Positions 25,103 to 35,180 of a DNA stretch of 64,000 nucleotides are shown in pieces. The notes below the pieces were generated by a model, which saw only the letters and a program-made list of their open reading frames with translations, made no database searches and was not told the origin of the DNA. Numbering within the stretch: position 1 is the first letter of the stretch; each line of letters opens with the position of its first letter. The DNA is taken from the NCBI GenBank assembly GCA_010279815.1, contig QEOQ01000303.1, positions 623,567 through 687,566 of the forward strand. The letters run 5' to 3'. The translations under genes were made by a program, and so were the position numbers. Source of the stretch: Brachionus plicatilis (taxonomy: Eukaryota; Rotifera; Eurotatoria; Ploima; Brachionidae).

Positions 25103-27201
25103 GATTCGAATTTGTTGGATTGATGATTATTTTACAGATCAAAAATTATTTTTTAGTTCATTTTTAATTTTTTATAGATGGTATTTGATGCATTGCAGAA
25201 GAAGCCAAAAAAGGAAATAGGCTCTTCGCTTCTAAGCTAGAAAATACGCTAAAACATAAAAAATTGTTAACTGAACAATATCGAAAATATTAATTAATTA
25301 AGTTATTTAACATAATTCAACTTTACAGAAAAATAGATTCAATCGATGAATTGTTTTGACTCACAATTTCAAAAATTTAATTAGAATCAATCAATTTTTA
25401 CGAAACTTTAGAGCAAAAAAAATTTCATTTATTAACCTATCGATCTTAAAAATTAACTAAAAAATTAGTTTTCTTAAAATCAAGTTTATTAACAAGAAAC
25501 TTTTATTTTAAAGAATTGATTTTAATTTACGTATTCTTATTAAGCTCATCTTTTCAAGCATATAATTAAAAATTTATGGTCTCAAATTTTTCATGTTCTA
25601 CTAAATATTTAAAAAGGAATTTGATTTCTTGGTCTATCAAGTGCCGAAATATTAAAATTCCTATGAAAGCTTTTCTTTTAATTTTCGGATTTCGATTTTC
25701 TTTTAATCATTTTTAATTTGGTTTGTTAAAATTCAGGTTGTGTGTGATATCAAAACAGAGAATCTTTAAAAAATTCTCGTTTTTTTTAATAAAATTATTT
25801 CCTTTCATGATTGTCAATATAATTAGATTAAAAATATGTTTTTTAATTTTCTAGTTTATTTTTAGAAAATATGGTGAAATCATTTCCCCATATTTTAAAG
25901 TTTATAATAATTATTTGAGTAGAAATCTTTATTTAAATTTTAATTTGTTGAACTTTGACTTAAAATAAAGAAAAATAAATCTTTATTAATTTATTTCACT
26001 TGCTTTTTAAAAAAATACAATCATTAAATTATTTACTAATGTAAATTTCATGTCTTAAAATAAGCGAAGCTGAAAAATTTCTCGAAAAGTTTAAATTGTA
26101 TCATAAATTGAACAATTATAAACTAATTAGGAAAATTCTTATAATTTTCAAAATCGTCACCCACTCAAATGCGCTGTTTATTAATTTAAAATTGAAGAGT
26201 CATTAAATACAAAAAATAAAAAATAAAATAATTCGTCTTTCAATTAATAAATAAAGTAATTTAAATAATTATTTCGGTACTTAATAAATGTTAATAACAG
26301 AACATCTCTGTAATTTTTTGTTAAACACCTTGATTTAAAAAAAAATACATATATAAATTTTATTTATTTTAACTCAACTAATATCGGATGGTGGTCAAAA
26401 TTGAGGACGATGATTTTAATTAATTATCTTTTTGCAAACATTTTAAAATCTTCCAAATTTTTAGATCATGTTTAAAAATAATAATTAAATTGATCGATTT
26501 TTTGTTAATGCTGAAAAATTATTTTTAGTTTATTTGTTTAAATAATATTTTTTCTGAAATAAATGTGGCATTTAAATTATATATTTAGATATTAATGGAA
26601 CAAATTAAAAAAAAATAAAATTTGCACAAAATTGAAAAGTAAAAATTAGATTTTCGACATGCGAAATTGAATTTGATCTCATTTATTTTTGATTATAAGG
26701 AAAAAAATTTAATTTTATGATTCAAGTTTTTAAAAAGGAAAAGATTTTAACTGTTGCACGCATCATTTCAACAAGATTTTAGTTCCGACACGATACAGAG
26801 AAGGTTTTTTCCGGTATTTTTATTTTAGTAAAAATTTTAATTAATAATTTAAAAGCACATCTTATTAATTTGTTTTAAGTTTATTCATGATAACTATTTA
26901 AGTTAGATGCAAATTTAATTTAATTTAAATATTTAAAGATAATTTATTTTTATAACATTTTCATGTTAAACATGGAATATTCAATAATCAGGAAATATTC
27001 TTAATTATATTTAATAAGTTTATATATCAACTATAATTATAATCATAAAATCTAGTTCTTCCATTTATCCCTTTTTTAAACCGGTTTTTTAAACTTTCTT
27101 TCTCACACACATTTTTTGAACTCCAGAGAGAATTTAAATTTTTTTTTAAATTTAGATATTTTATGATTCAATGAGTTTTATTTAAAATTTTTACAAAAAA
27201 G
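25103..27201. other. Gene-free AT-rich stretch upstream of the GPCR
   Basis: No recognisable gene or element. It should contain the promoter of the receptor at 27202, but I could not identify a specific site. Confidence 0.4.
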
Positions 27202-28566
27202 ATGAATTTTACCACTATTGAACAAAATCTGTTTAATTACCATGAAATTTGGGGCATGACAATAGCGTCCATTTATTTCGTTATCGGTTTTCCATCAAAC
27301 TTGCTCTCAATTGTCGTTTGCTACAAATCAATTTTTCACGAAAAATTTGCCAAAATGGCCCAAAACAACAAGTTTAAGCTAATGAACAAAGAATTCAAGA
27401 CACCATTAATCATTACTAGACCAATTTCTGTACACAACTTAACTAGAGAAAAAAATGTATACGAGGCAAAATACGGCTTGAACCAAAATTCAGCATTTAG
27501 TGATTCGTACACAAAATTATCTCTTAAAAAAAACTGCAATTATTTGAGACCAGTAAAATCGAGTGAGTGCTTGACCAGAAACCCATCGGTAATAACATTG
27601 ACCGAGCGTCAAAATTACCACATCATGCCAACCATTAGAAGCTCAGCAAAAAATCCTCACTGCAAAAATTTTGAACTCTTTCTAATCGAGATCAGCCTAT
27701 GTGACGTAATTATAATTACATATAACTTTATTGAATGGACTCTACTCATCCTAAGTCGGCTCAAAATTATTGATTCAATATACGCTGAGCCAATATTGAT
27801 CTCGAAATTTATGTGTCATTTTATAATCGCGTTAAATCGTACGGTCATATTGGTACACAATTGGTTGGTGGCTTTCATGGCCATTACTCGGTGTTACGCT
27901 ATTTATAAGCCTTTAAATTCGACTACAAATTTTAGCTCTAAATTTTACTTCAAATTGAATTTAGGCGTTCTAATAAGTTTAATTTTTATCTTCACCACAT
28001 TCAATATTTACGGAGTTTCCTTTCTGACATTCACAAAAATTCCACTTGGTAACACAACCATGTCTAATTCGATGCAAAAGCACCAATCTGAATGCAAAAT
28101 CTCAGAAGAAGTCTATGTCAAGTACAAATATTTCGATGCTTATCTTAATTTAACATTAGGAATCATAGGATATTCTTTACCATGCATTATAACGTTGTTG
28201 ATCAATCTGGTCCTAATTTACAATATCAGAAATTTGAATTCTTGTCACAAGGGCACAAACATAGTTAGACGGAGCTCAGACAAAATTGGCACAAATAGCT
28301 ATCTTGTCACAGGAAAGTCTAAAATACAATTTTTCAAGCCAACTAGTTCTCTACTGACACTATCGTTCAGCTATTTGATCTGTAATATACCTTATTCAGT
28401 TTTGTATTTATTAATGAGTCTAAATCTAGTGAGAATGAATGGCGATGTTATATTTGCTATTATGTGTCTGCGTTATTTAAATCATATCCTAAATTTTTAC
28501 ATTTATTTTGCCACTGGTAAAAGATTCCGTGATGATGTTGTTAAATTACTTAAGTTAAAAAAATGA
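27202..28566 (+). CDS. Class A (rhodopsin-like) GPCR, neuropeptide-receptor type
   Basis: Single-exon seven-helix receptor of 454 residues at the plasma membrane. TM1 about 18-41 (P-S-N-L motif), TM2 158-184 (with L-C-D), TM3 205-229 starting at conserved C205, TM4 249-275, TM5 312-341, TM6 382-407, TM7 416-437. C298 in extracellular loop 2 can pair with C205. The D-R-Y motif is T-R-C (229-231) followed by Y-A-I-Y-K-P. The N-P-x-x-Y motif is N-F-Y-I-Y (431-435), followed by a short basic helix 8. N-terminal N-F-T and loop N-T-T are possible glycosylation sites. Intracellular loop 1 is about 115 residues (roughly 42-157), far longer than the usual dozen or fewer. Overall style recalls FMRFamide/myosuppressin-like peptide receptors, but the ligand cannot be read from the sequence. 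An AATAAA lies shortly downstream. Confidence 0.88.
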   Translation: MNFTTIEQNLFNYHEIWGMTIASIYFVIGFPSNLLSIVVCYKSIFHEKFAKMAQNNKFKLMNKEFKTPLIITRPISVHNLTREKNVYEAKYGLNQNSAFSDSYTKLSLKKNCNYLRPVKSSECLTRNPSVITLTERQNYHIMPTIRSSAKNPHCKNFELFLIEISLCDVIIITYNFIEWTLLILSRLKIIDSIYAEPILISKFMCHFIIALNRTVILVHNWLVAFMAITRCYAIYKPLNSTTNFSSKFYFKLNLGVLISLIFIFTTFNIYGVSFLTFTKIPLGNTTMSNSMQKHQSECKISEEVYVKYKYFDAYLNLTLGIIGYSLPCIITLLINLVLIYNIRNLNSCHKGTNIVRRSSDKIGTNSYLVTGKSKIQFFKPTSSLLTLSFSYLICNIPYSVLYLLMSLNLVRMNGDVIFAIMCLRYLNHILNFYIYFATGKRFRDDVVKLLKLKK

Positions 28567-28998
28567 ATTTTCTGTGTTTAAATGTCTAAGGGTTTAAGTT
28601 TTTAAAAATAAATTATTTTACTTAAAATTTTTTATTTAACCACATTTAAATGTTAAACAAAATATAGACATTTTTGAAAAATTTTTAATTTTATTATACT
28701 CTATAAAAAAAAATTCTTTAAATTAACTTGATTTTTAATAGACAAATTTTGATTGAAAAGAATCTTTATTTTTTCATATACAGCAAGTTTATCTGAAAAA
28801 CTTTTTTGATCAATTTATTCAAAAATAATTTGAATCATGTAAAAATTTAAGAATTTTTTCGTGCTTAATTTGAATAAAAAATTGAATTGCCAAATAAATT
28901 CGCTTTTTATTATGGGATCACTTGGAAAAACAAGAAAAAATTCATAATCTTGGAAAATAAATTTTTTTTTTTTATAGAATAATTTTGTTTTAGTGAGA
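28567..28998. other. 3' flank of the GPCR
   Basis: AT-rich. It holds an AATAAA-like site near 28606, and nothing else was recognised. Confidence 0.4.
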
Positions 28999-29342
28999 AC
29001 AACTGTATTGAAAGTATGGTACTTAATTAAATCTCTCTGCAAAATGCTAAATAATGCAAAATACATGCCGAATATTGTATGAGGCTCTGCAAAAACTCTG
29101 CATTTAAATTGCGCAGTCAAATTAAATACTTTTTAATGGCGTGCATTTTGCTGCAAAATGCAGAGTTTTTGCAGAGCCTCACACAATATTCAGCATGTAT
29201 TTTGCATTATTTAGCATTTTGCAGAGAGATTTAATCAAGTACCATTCAAAAGTTATAAAAAAAATACTATATTATGTTATAAAAATACTATGTTATAAAA
29301 AAATTTGATCTGATTTTTTTGATCCTAAACTTCAAGATGCCA
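28999..29342. mobile_element. Palindromic element, TGCAGAG-core family, copy 2
   Basis: The left arm (about 29010-29104: TATGGTACTTAATTAAATCT, then TGCAAAATGCTAAATAATGC and CTCTGCAAAAACTCTGCA) pairs with the right arm (about 29152-29254) almost base for base around a loop of about 50 bp. Beyond the palindrome the right side continues to CTAAACTTCAAGATGCC, the same end as the copy at 276-507. It would fold into a long hairpin if transcribed. No coding capacity. Confidence 0.82.
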
Positions 29343-30022
29343 TGAATGAATAGATTAATATTTATTCATTTATTTTAATTAAGTTTAAATCTCATGGACA
29401 AATTGAAATATGATTTGTTTGTAAAAAGGAATAGAAAATTTAAAATAAAATTAAATTAAAAATTTTATGTTTATTTTCATTTCTTAGAAAAAAAAACGGA
29501 AATTTAAAAATCAATTTTTTACTTCATACAACTCTTAATTTAATTGTTATAGCAAATTAATTCAGATTATTATCTTGATTTTTATGTTAAATTTAACATT
29601 TCCTTAAAATTACATGCATTTGATTTGATATTTGTTAATTTTAAATGACAGTAAGATTATTTACTAGAATTAAGCCAAAGTTTAGATAAGAAAGAAAAAT
29701 TTGAATTTTAAACTATGGCTCAAAAGCAGCATAATTGTGCACTTGTTAGTGTAAAACCTTGTTCTTAAATTTTTATTTTGTGATTCTAAATCCAGATTTT
29801 TAAATTAAGCATGAAATTTTAAATCTTTTTTAATCATACTCAATAACAGGAATTAATGCAAAATTCTAATGACTTATAATCTTACGTGAATTTATAAGCC
29901 ACGTTTTACTAAGCGTGTTAATAGGAAAATTTTTGAAATTATTTAAGTACAGTGCTGATTTTATAGTATGATTTAACTAAATTTTAATTAAATTTGTTCT
30001 ATTTTATTTTCCATAATTTGGT
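29343..30022. other. AT-rich spacer
   Basis: Nothing recognised. Confidence 0.35.
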
Positions 30023-30377
30023 GGTTTTGTGAAGTTAAGTACAAGAGAAAAGAACAAAATGATAAAAATTGAATAACTTTTTTGCTAAAAGCTTAAAATT
30101 AGTTCTTAAATATGCTGCAATATATAAAGTTGCATCAATTGTCAAAGTCTGCTAATGATGAGCGATATTTCTGCAAAATGCACTCCGCTTGAACAAATTG
30201 AAATCTAATTTCTGCTAAATTTGCACAGTTTTGCAGACCTTGATAGCTGATGCAACTATGAAAGTTGCACAATCTCATTATCACGAAACTAATTTTAGAC
30301 TTATGAAAAAAAGTTTTTCAATTTTTTATTATTTGTTTCTCAACTTTTTATCATTTTGTACTGAATTTCACAAAACC
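30023..30377. mobile_element. Palindromic element, TGCAGAG-core family, copy 3
   Basis: The ends GGTTTTGTGAAGTTAAGTAC and GTACTGAATTTCACAAAACC are imperfect inverted repeats. The inner arms also pair (ACAAAATGATAAAAATTGA with the complement of TTTTTATCATTTTGT; TTAAAATTAGTTC with GAACTAATTTTA-type sequence; AAAGTTGCA with the complement of GAAAGTTGCAC-type sequence). The centre (30167-30225) has TTTCTGCAAAATGCACTCC, then ATTTCTGCTAAATTTGCACA and GTTTTGCAGA, aligning with the centre of the element at 51063-51231. No ORF. Confidence 0.78.
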
Positions 30378-31048
30378 TGTTTTGGCTAAATTTTAAGAAG
30401 ATTCGCATAAAATACCGGAGTCTATTGCAAAACCAGTAAATCATACTAAGTTGTATGATCAGACCTGATCACCTACAACGTGACCACTAAATAAGTTTTA
30501 CATAACAAATACCGTAAAAGCCTATTATTAATAAAAAATTTGCGAGAATTTGGGAAACGTAATTATAGGTTATTTTTTGTTAGTTATATAGTAAAAATAA
30601 AAATTTCTTTAATATTTTGATGATTAATTTAATTTAATTTATTTTTAGATTTAAAAAAAAAGTTTTTTTAAAAATGTAAAAAGAAAATAATAAGACAATA
30701 AAAATCTTTGAGAACTATTTTTAAATCAAGTAAAAAAATTAAATGCATAATTGTTAATTTATAGATGAAGTAAAATTAGTGGTAAAATATTCAATGTCAA
30801 AAAAAAAATCAGTGAATCATTTCTTCGTAATAAAAGTGATAAATAATTTGTTATAAAGCTTTTAATTCGGTTTCAAAATTATGAATTGCTCTAAGTAAAT
30901 TTATGTAAGATTAATTGTAAAAATTTATCTTTAGCTTAATAAGGTATTTTGAGACATTAATACTTCAATCGTGATTAAGTTTGTCTAATCCGGTTTCAGT
31001 TCTAAATATGATATTGTAGTTCATTTTTAAGGCAAATTAAAATTTTTG
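30378..31048. other. AT-rich spacer
   Basis: Nothing recognised. Confidence 0.35.
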
Positions 31049-31229
31049 TACAATTTTCAAATGCTCATTTATCTCAAAATTTTCAAATGCGCAATTTAAC
31101 TTCATTGCTATTTACTCAATGTTTTAACTTTTAAACTTTCAAGTTTAAATTTAAAAGAATTGCAAATATGCAATACAATTAAATTGCGCATTTGAAATTT
31201 TTGGGCAAAAAGAGCAAATTGAAAACTGA
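31049..31229. mobile_element. Foldback MITE with GCGCAATTT arms
   Basis: The left arm 31051-31108 (CAATTTTCAAATGCTCATTT ... TTTCAAATGCGCAATTTAAC) is inverted in the right arm 31170-31227 (AATTAAATTGCGCATTTGAA ... AAAGAGCAAATTGAAAACTG). The loop is about 60 bp. It lacks the TGCAGAG core and belongs to another family, with a partial relative at 59828-59890. Confidence 0.7.
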
Positions 31230-31640
31230 AAAAAAAATTTTTTATTGCCATTTTTAAATGAAGTTATTAATATTTTAAAAATAAAATACAATAGCGTCTG
31301 TATTTTAATTAATTTTTTTGTTAGTAAAGATTGCTGTTAGGATTTTTAAATAATAAGTTTTTTTTATCAATCTTATTGAAATATTAAATTCTATTATTTT
31401 AAGATTTAAGTCGATGGAAAATCATAAAACATAAAAAAGTTATTAAATAAAATTGACAACAATTTTCAAAATTAAAAAAATAATTTTTAAAAAAAAATTT
31501 AAATAAACAAATTTATTTGAACAATTTTTATTCCGTATCTTGATTTTTTACTGTTCAAAAATAATTTTAACATTTTAATTTTAGCATTTTTTTTAATTAT
31601 TCGCTGTAAAAGAGAAAAAAAATAAAATAAGAAAAAATAA

Positions 31641-31712
31641 GCCCTTGGCGAGAATCGAACTCGCGACCCCTTGTTTACGAGACAAGTGCTCTAACCACTG
31701 AGCTACAAAGGC
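31641..31712 (-). tRNA. tRNA-Thr-CGT: tRNA-Thr (anticodon CGT)
   Basis: The complement folds as a complete cloverleaf. Acceptor GCCTTTG pairs with CAAGGGC (one G-U). The D-arm is GCTC-AGTGGTTA-GAGC. The anticodon stem CTTGT/ACAAG encloses loop CTCGTAA with anticodon CGT, which reads ACG (Thr). The variable loop is short and the T-arm is GCGAG-TTCGATT-CTCGC. No intron. A T-rich run just 3' on the minus strand (TTATTTTTTC) can serve as the Pol III terminator. A and B boxes are canonical, so it is probably functional. Confidence 0.95.
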
Positions 31713-31899
31713 TCTGTTAGCTAGATGTTAAATTTTTAACTCAAAAATAAATTCTTTCTTATCTATGATAAAATAGTCTTATTTTTATGACTTTTATTGG
31801 CGGTTAATTATCTAAATGAATAATTTCAAGGCTTAATTTCATTTTTAATTATTATTTATTTATAATAATATTTTATAATAGATGATAATGAAATAGCCC

Positions 31900-32610
31900 A
31901 TGCTAATATTAAGTGTTAAAGTCTATTTATTTGTGTTCTCAGCATTGTTTGATTCAGCAAATCTCGTCGAATCGAAGCGTGATCTCACAAATTTAAAAAA
32001 CGAAAAGAACAATTATTTTATTTATTTAAATGTACAAAGCAGTTCTAAAAATCAAACTGTGCGCATAAATAATGAAAAACTTGGCTCAGATCAATTGACT
32101 GACCAATTCATGAATCAATTGTTTAAAATTATTTTCTCACAACAGCGCACTTCCACAAAAACGATTACGACTACACTTGCCAAAGAAGAAAAACCACCAG
32201 ATCTTGATACCAACGTTATTAGCCACAACTTTAAAGTCATTTTTCGAATTCTGTCTTTTATTGCATTTATTTTAGTATGTTTTAGTTCGATATGCTTAAT
32301 AGGAGTATTATTCTTTTTATTTACTCACAATTTTGAGTTTAAATCAAAACAAAATGATGATCTTATGAATCAGGCCTATTTGTCAGAATCAGATATTTCT
32401 GACGACAGCAAATCTTTGATTTCGAACAATTTAAAAACTAATCAAAATTTAACTAGAATGTTAAAATCTGTTCCTGATTTTGTGGATAAAAACAACAATT
32501 CGAACTTGTTGAATACTGAAACATCAATAACTGATTTTAGCGATTTTAGTGAAATCAATGAATCGTTTGAGAACAAAAACATTATTCGTTTAAAAAGAAT
32601 AAAAAATTAG
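31900..32610 (+). CDS. Single-pass membrane protein of unknown function
   Basis: Unrecognised 236-residue protein in one exon. A hydrophobic N-terminus (about 1-20, LILSVKVYLFVFSALF) looks like a signal peptide. It is followed by an extracellular part of about 90 residues with one N-Q-T glycosylation site and a Thr-rich segment (T-S-T-K-T-I-T-T-T), then one strong transmembrane helix (about 113-143). The cytoplasmic tail of about 95 residues is rich in Ser/Asp/Asn with repeated S-D-I-S-D-D-S and T-D-F-S-D-F-S-like acidic clusters, and ends basic (R-L-K-R-I-K-N). The codon use and ordered layout argue for a real gene rather than a chance frame. A transcription start, further exons and homologues were not identified. 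Confidence 0.6.
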   Translation: MLILSVKVYLFVFSALFDSANLVESKRDLTNLKNEKNNYFIYLNVQSSSKNQTVRINNEKLGSDQLTDQFMNQLFKIIFSQQRTSTKTITTTLAKEEKPPDLDTNVISHNFKVIFRILSFIAFILVCFSSICLIGVLFFLFTHNFEFKSKQNDDLMNQAYLSESDISDDSKSLISNNLKTNQNLTRMLKSVPDFVDKNNNSNLLNTETSITDFSDFSEINESFENKNIIRLKRIKN

Positions 32611-33863
32611 TTTTAATTAAAAAAATAATTTATTTTTAATTTTTTATTCGAATATTTTTATTAAGATTTAATAATAAAATTTAAAAATCCATTTTCTTTA
32701 TTCTCATTTTGAAAGTTGATCAATTTGGAAATTTTTTATATTCTAAACTCGTATTTTAAACTTGTTTTTCACACTCTAGATTTTAAAATATTATTTTTAA
32801 CTAGTGGAGCTTTTGCTAGTCATAGATAAAAAATAAATCAATAACAACAGCAAAATGATCGCAGTGACAATTCTTGCATGAAATTCTTTTTATATTAACC
32901 TTAAAAAGTTGTTTTTATTTTTTTAGGAATTCTCAGAGTGAAGTTTTGACAAAATTATTTGCCATGATTTTTAAAATTTAAAAGTAAAAAATAAAAAAAA
33001 ATAATGACGATTAAAATCAATACCATAAATTTTGAATAAACTACATTAATTATTAAGATTACACAAATAAAATAAGTCAATTTTTAATTAAATCGATATG
33101 CAAATTTTTAAACTTATTAACTTTCTTTAATAATAAAATATTAACTAAGGCAAAGTTCCTTAATTTAATATAAAAAAAGATAAAATAATAATTTTATCTT
33201 TTAGCAGACAACAAATAAACTAAGATTACAAATTACAAAACACTAATTTTTCAAATACTTAATATACTTAACATTTTAAAAACTTGTTATATTTTTTCTT
33301 ATTTTATTATTTGCATCGAGCCAATGCTCCTTTCGATTTAAAAAATAAATTAAAATTATAAAAATTTAAAAAAAATAAATGGAAAAAAGTAATGACGGAT
33401 TTTACATGTGTTGATAAATTTTGAAAATATCAGGAGATGATAAGGTAGAAGTTACAATATTTCAAAAATTTTTAATAATTAAAATTATCGTTTTATATTT
33501 TTTACATCAATTGATAAATGTCAAAGATAAAAACTTTGATTTCGATTTAATTTAGTGTTAACTAAAATTTTATGTTTAATCTTAAAAATTGGGGAATTTT
33601 ATTTAGTAATTTGGGGAAAAAAAATAGAAAATTTGGATTTTTTTTCAAATTTTGTGGTATTCAAACTAAATGATTGTTTCCACAATAATTGGAAATAAAC
33701 TATTTTTGGTTAAATTTATATTATTTCATTAATAATTAGTCTCTTAAAAATGTTTTTTAAAATTTATTTAATCAATATTTTTGATCCATAAAAAACAAAC
33801 CATAAAAAATCTTGAAAAAAATCAATTTAATCTAATTGAATTTTCAACTTGAATGAAAATATT
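32611..33863. other. AT-rich intergenic stretch
   Basis: Nothing recognised between the membrane-protein gene and the 3' end of SELENOF. The AATAAA needed by either gene could lie in several A-rich sites here. Confidence 0.4.
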
Positions 33864-33930
33864 CTATCATCTGAAAGCATGTCTTTTAAACAAAAATAAA
33901 AGATCAAATTTCATGCTTTCAAAATCATCC
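33864..33930 (-). promoter_or_regulatory. SECIS element of SELENOF (form 2)
   Basis: The minus strand gives ATGA (33928-33925), 13 bases, AAA (33911-33909), a second helix, then GA (33868-33867). Helix II is TTGAAAGCATG paired with CATGCTTTCAG (11 bp, one T-G). The quartet reads T/T, A/G, G/A, T/T, with the tandem G-A pairs expected for SBP2 binding. After the conserved AAA bulge, TCTTTTA pairs with TAAAAGA around TTTTTGTT, giving the extra apical helix of a form 2 SECIS. It starts about 84 nt after the SELENOF stop codon, so it should direct selenocysteine insertion at the in-frame UGA. Confidence 0.9.
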
Positions 33931-34011
33931 ATTTTTCATTATTTTATAAATTCAATTAAATCAAAATCAATGATTTTCGTGATCGCCCTTTTTAAAAAAA
34001 CAACTTTTTAT

Positions 34012-34594
34012 CTACATGCCAAGAATTTGGTTTAAATATTCTTCGACTGTATCTGTTGTCCACTTGTCGATTCCGAGTGTTTCAACCTGTTCGTCATTTT
34101 CATCGTATAAGACTAAAGTGGGCTCCTTACCACGCACGTACTGCACACTAAAATTCGGATATTTAGATGGGCGATCTGACCGAATGAATGCTTGTACTTG
34201 CGGGTAACGGCCCAATTTTCAGGAGCATACTTCCAAAACTGCCCGAGAATATCGCTTAGAAAAATTAAAAATAATTAATTATTATTTTTAAACTACTAAT
34301 TGCTTACTAGCGCATCTTTTTCTTCCGTATCAGCTATACAACACTTTTTACATGTTTTTTCGAGCTCAGATAATTTGAACTCTTTTAGTTCGTTGCATGA
34401 TGAACACAACAGAGTACCTGATGAATATCCTAACTCACGACACTCATTGGAACTCAATTTTTGTGAATAACAAATTGATATCTTGAGTAATAACTTAAAA
34501 AATTTTTACAAAAAAAAATAATTTAAAATATTAATACCCATGTAAGAACAATTTGGTAAACAGTTACCAAATTATAGTATTTTTTTGCCAGCAT
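34012..34594 (-). CDS. SELENOF: 15-kDa selenoprotein (SELENOF), with UGA-encoded selenocysteine
   Basis: ER-lumen thioredoxin-fold oxidoreductase that partners UGGT in glycoprotein folding. Three exons on the minus strand: 34594-34568, 34493-34308, 34254-34012; 456 nt, 151 residues, all junctions in phase 0. Exon 1 plus the start of exon 2 give a signal peptide (M-L-A-K-K-Y-Y-N-L-L-L-L-K-I-S-I). The Cys-rich UGGT-binding part follows: S-S-N-E-C-R-E-L-G-Y, then L-L-C-S-S-C and C-K-K-C-C. The redox motif is C-S-U-K, where U is TGA at 34221-34219, followed by L-G-R-Y-P-Q-V-Q-A-F-I-R-S-D and Y-V-R-G. Human SELENOF has C-G-U-K at this place. The SECIS downstream supports reading TGA as selenocysteine; a standard gene caller would stop or truncate here. 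The ATG at 34541 was rejected as start because it is out of frame. Confidence 0.95.
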
Positions 34595-34934
34595 TTAACC
34601 GCTTCTTGATCAAAGAGCGATTCAGCACAAAATAAAAAAATACAACTTTTCCTAAGTTAGGTAAAGATGATGTTAAAATTTGGCATACGTGTAACTAAAT
34701 TTAAATACGTGATCTTAACATGAATACATATTTTCTCAAGTCAAAATAAAAATTACTAATGTCTTGATTTAAATTTATTTATGGAATAAATTTGAAAAAT
34801 TCAATTTTTCTTTAACTATCAATTAAAAATTAATCTGAATTATCTTAAAGATTGTTGAGTGTATATTGCAATTTATTTAAAAAAAAATTTTGATCAAAAT
34901 ATTTTGTGACTATTAAACTTGAATAATTTAAAGA

Positions 34935-35180
34935 AGCTAATAAATAATAATAATTTGTTATATCCTATCCACCAGAATAATAGGGGAGGCGCAGTACATT
35001 TTTGAGCGATGGCTCTCATCTGACACAGAGTTTACTGCATCGAGTTGATCTTCTACACCGCAATAATTACATTATTACCATTATTATTTAAAAGATTTTC
35101 TCCCTTAGCAAGGTTCGAATCTTTGACCCTCTACTTCTATAACTACCACACAAAACACTCGGCTATATGAGTTTTTATAT
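34935..35180 (-). mobile_element. tRNA-derived SINE
   Basis: On the minus strand an A-box-like TATAGCCGAGTG (about 35167-35156) is followed about 45 bases later by a B-box-like GATTCGAACC inside a T-arm-like stem (CAAAG/CCTTG). A body follows (GTGTAGAAGATCAACTCGAT ... GTGTCAGATGAGAGCCATCG ... CTATTATTCTGGTGGATAGG) and an ATTATT-type tail. The body is shared with 16950-17250, which supports a dispersed family. Acceptor-stem pairing is absent, so it is not a functional tRNA. Confidence 0.65.

Noticed and set aside
33853..34035. 60-codon plus-strand ORF
   Set aside because: It overlaps the SECIS and the end of SELENOF on the other strand and has no family resemblance.
34539..34541. ATG as the SELENOF start
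   Set aside because: It is out of frame with the signal-peptide region; the ATG at 34594 with a 74-bp GT-AG intron joins in phase 0 and gives a good signal peptide.
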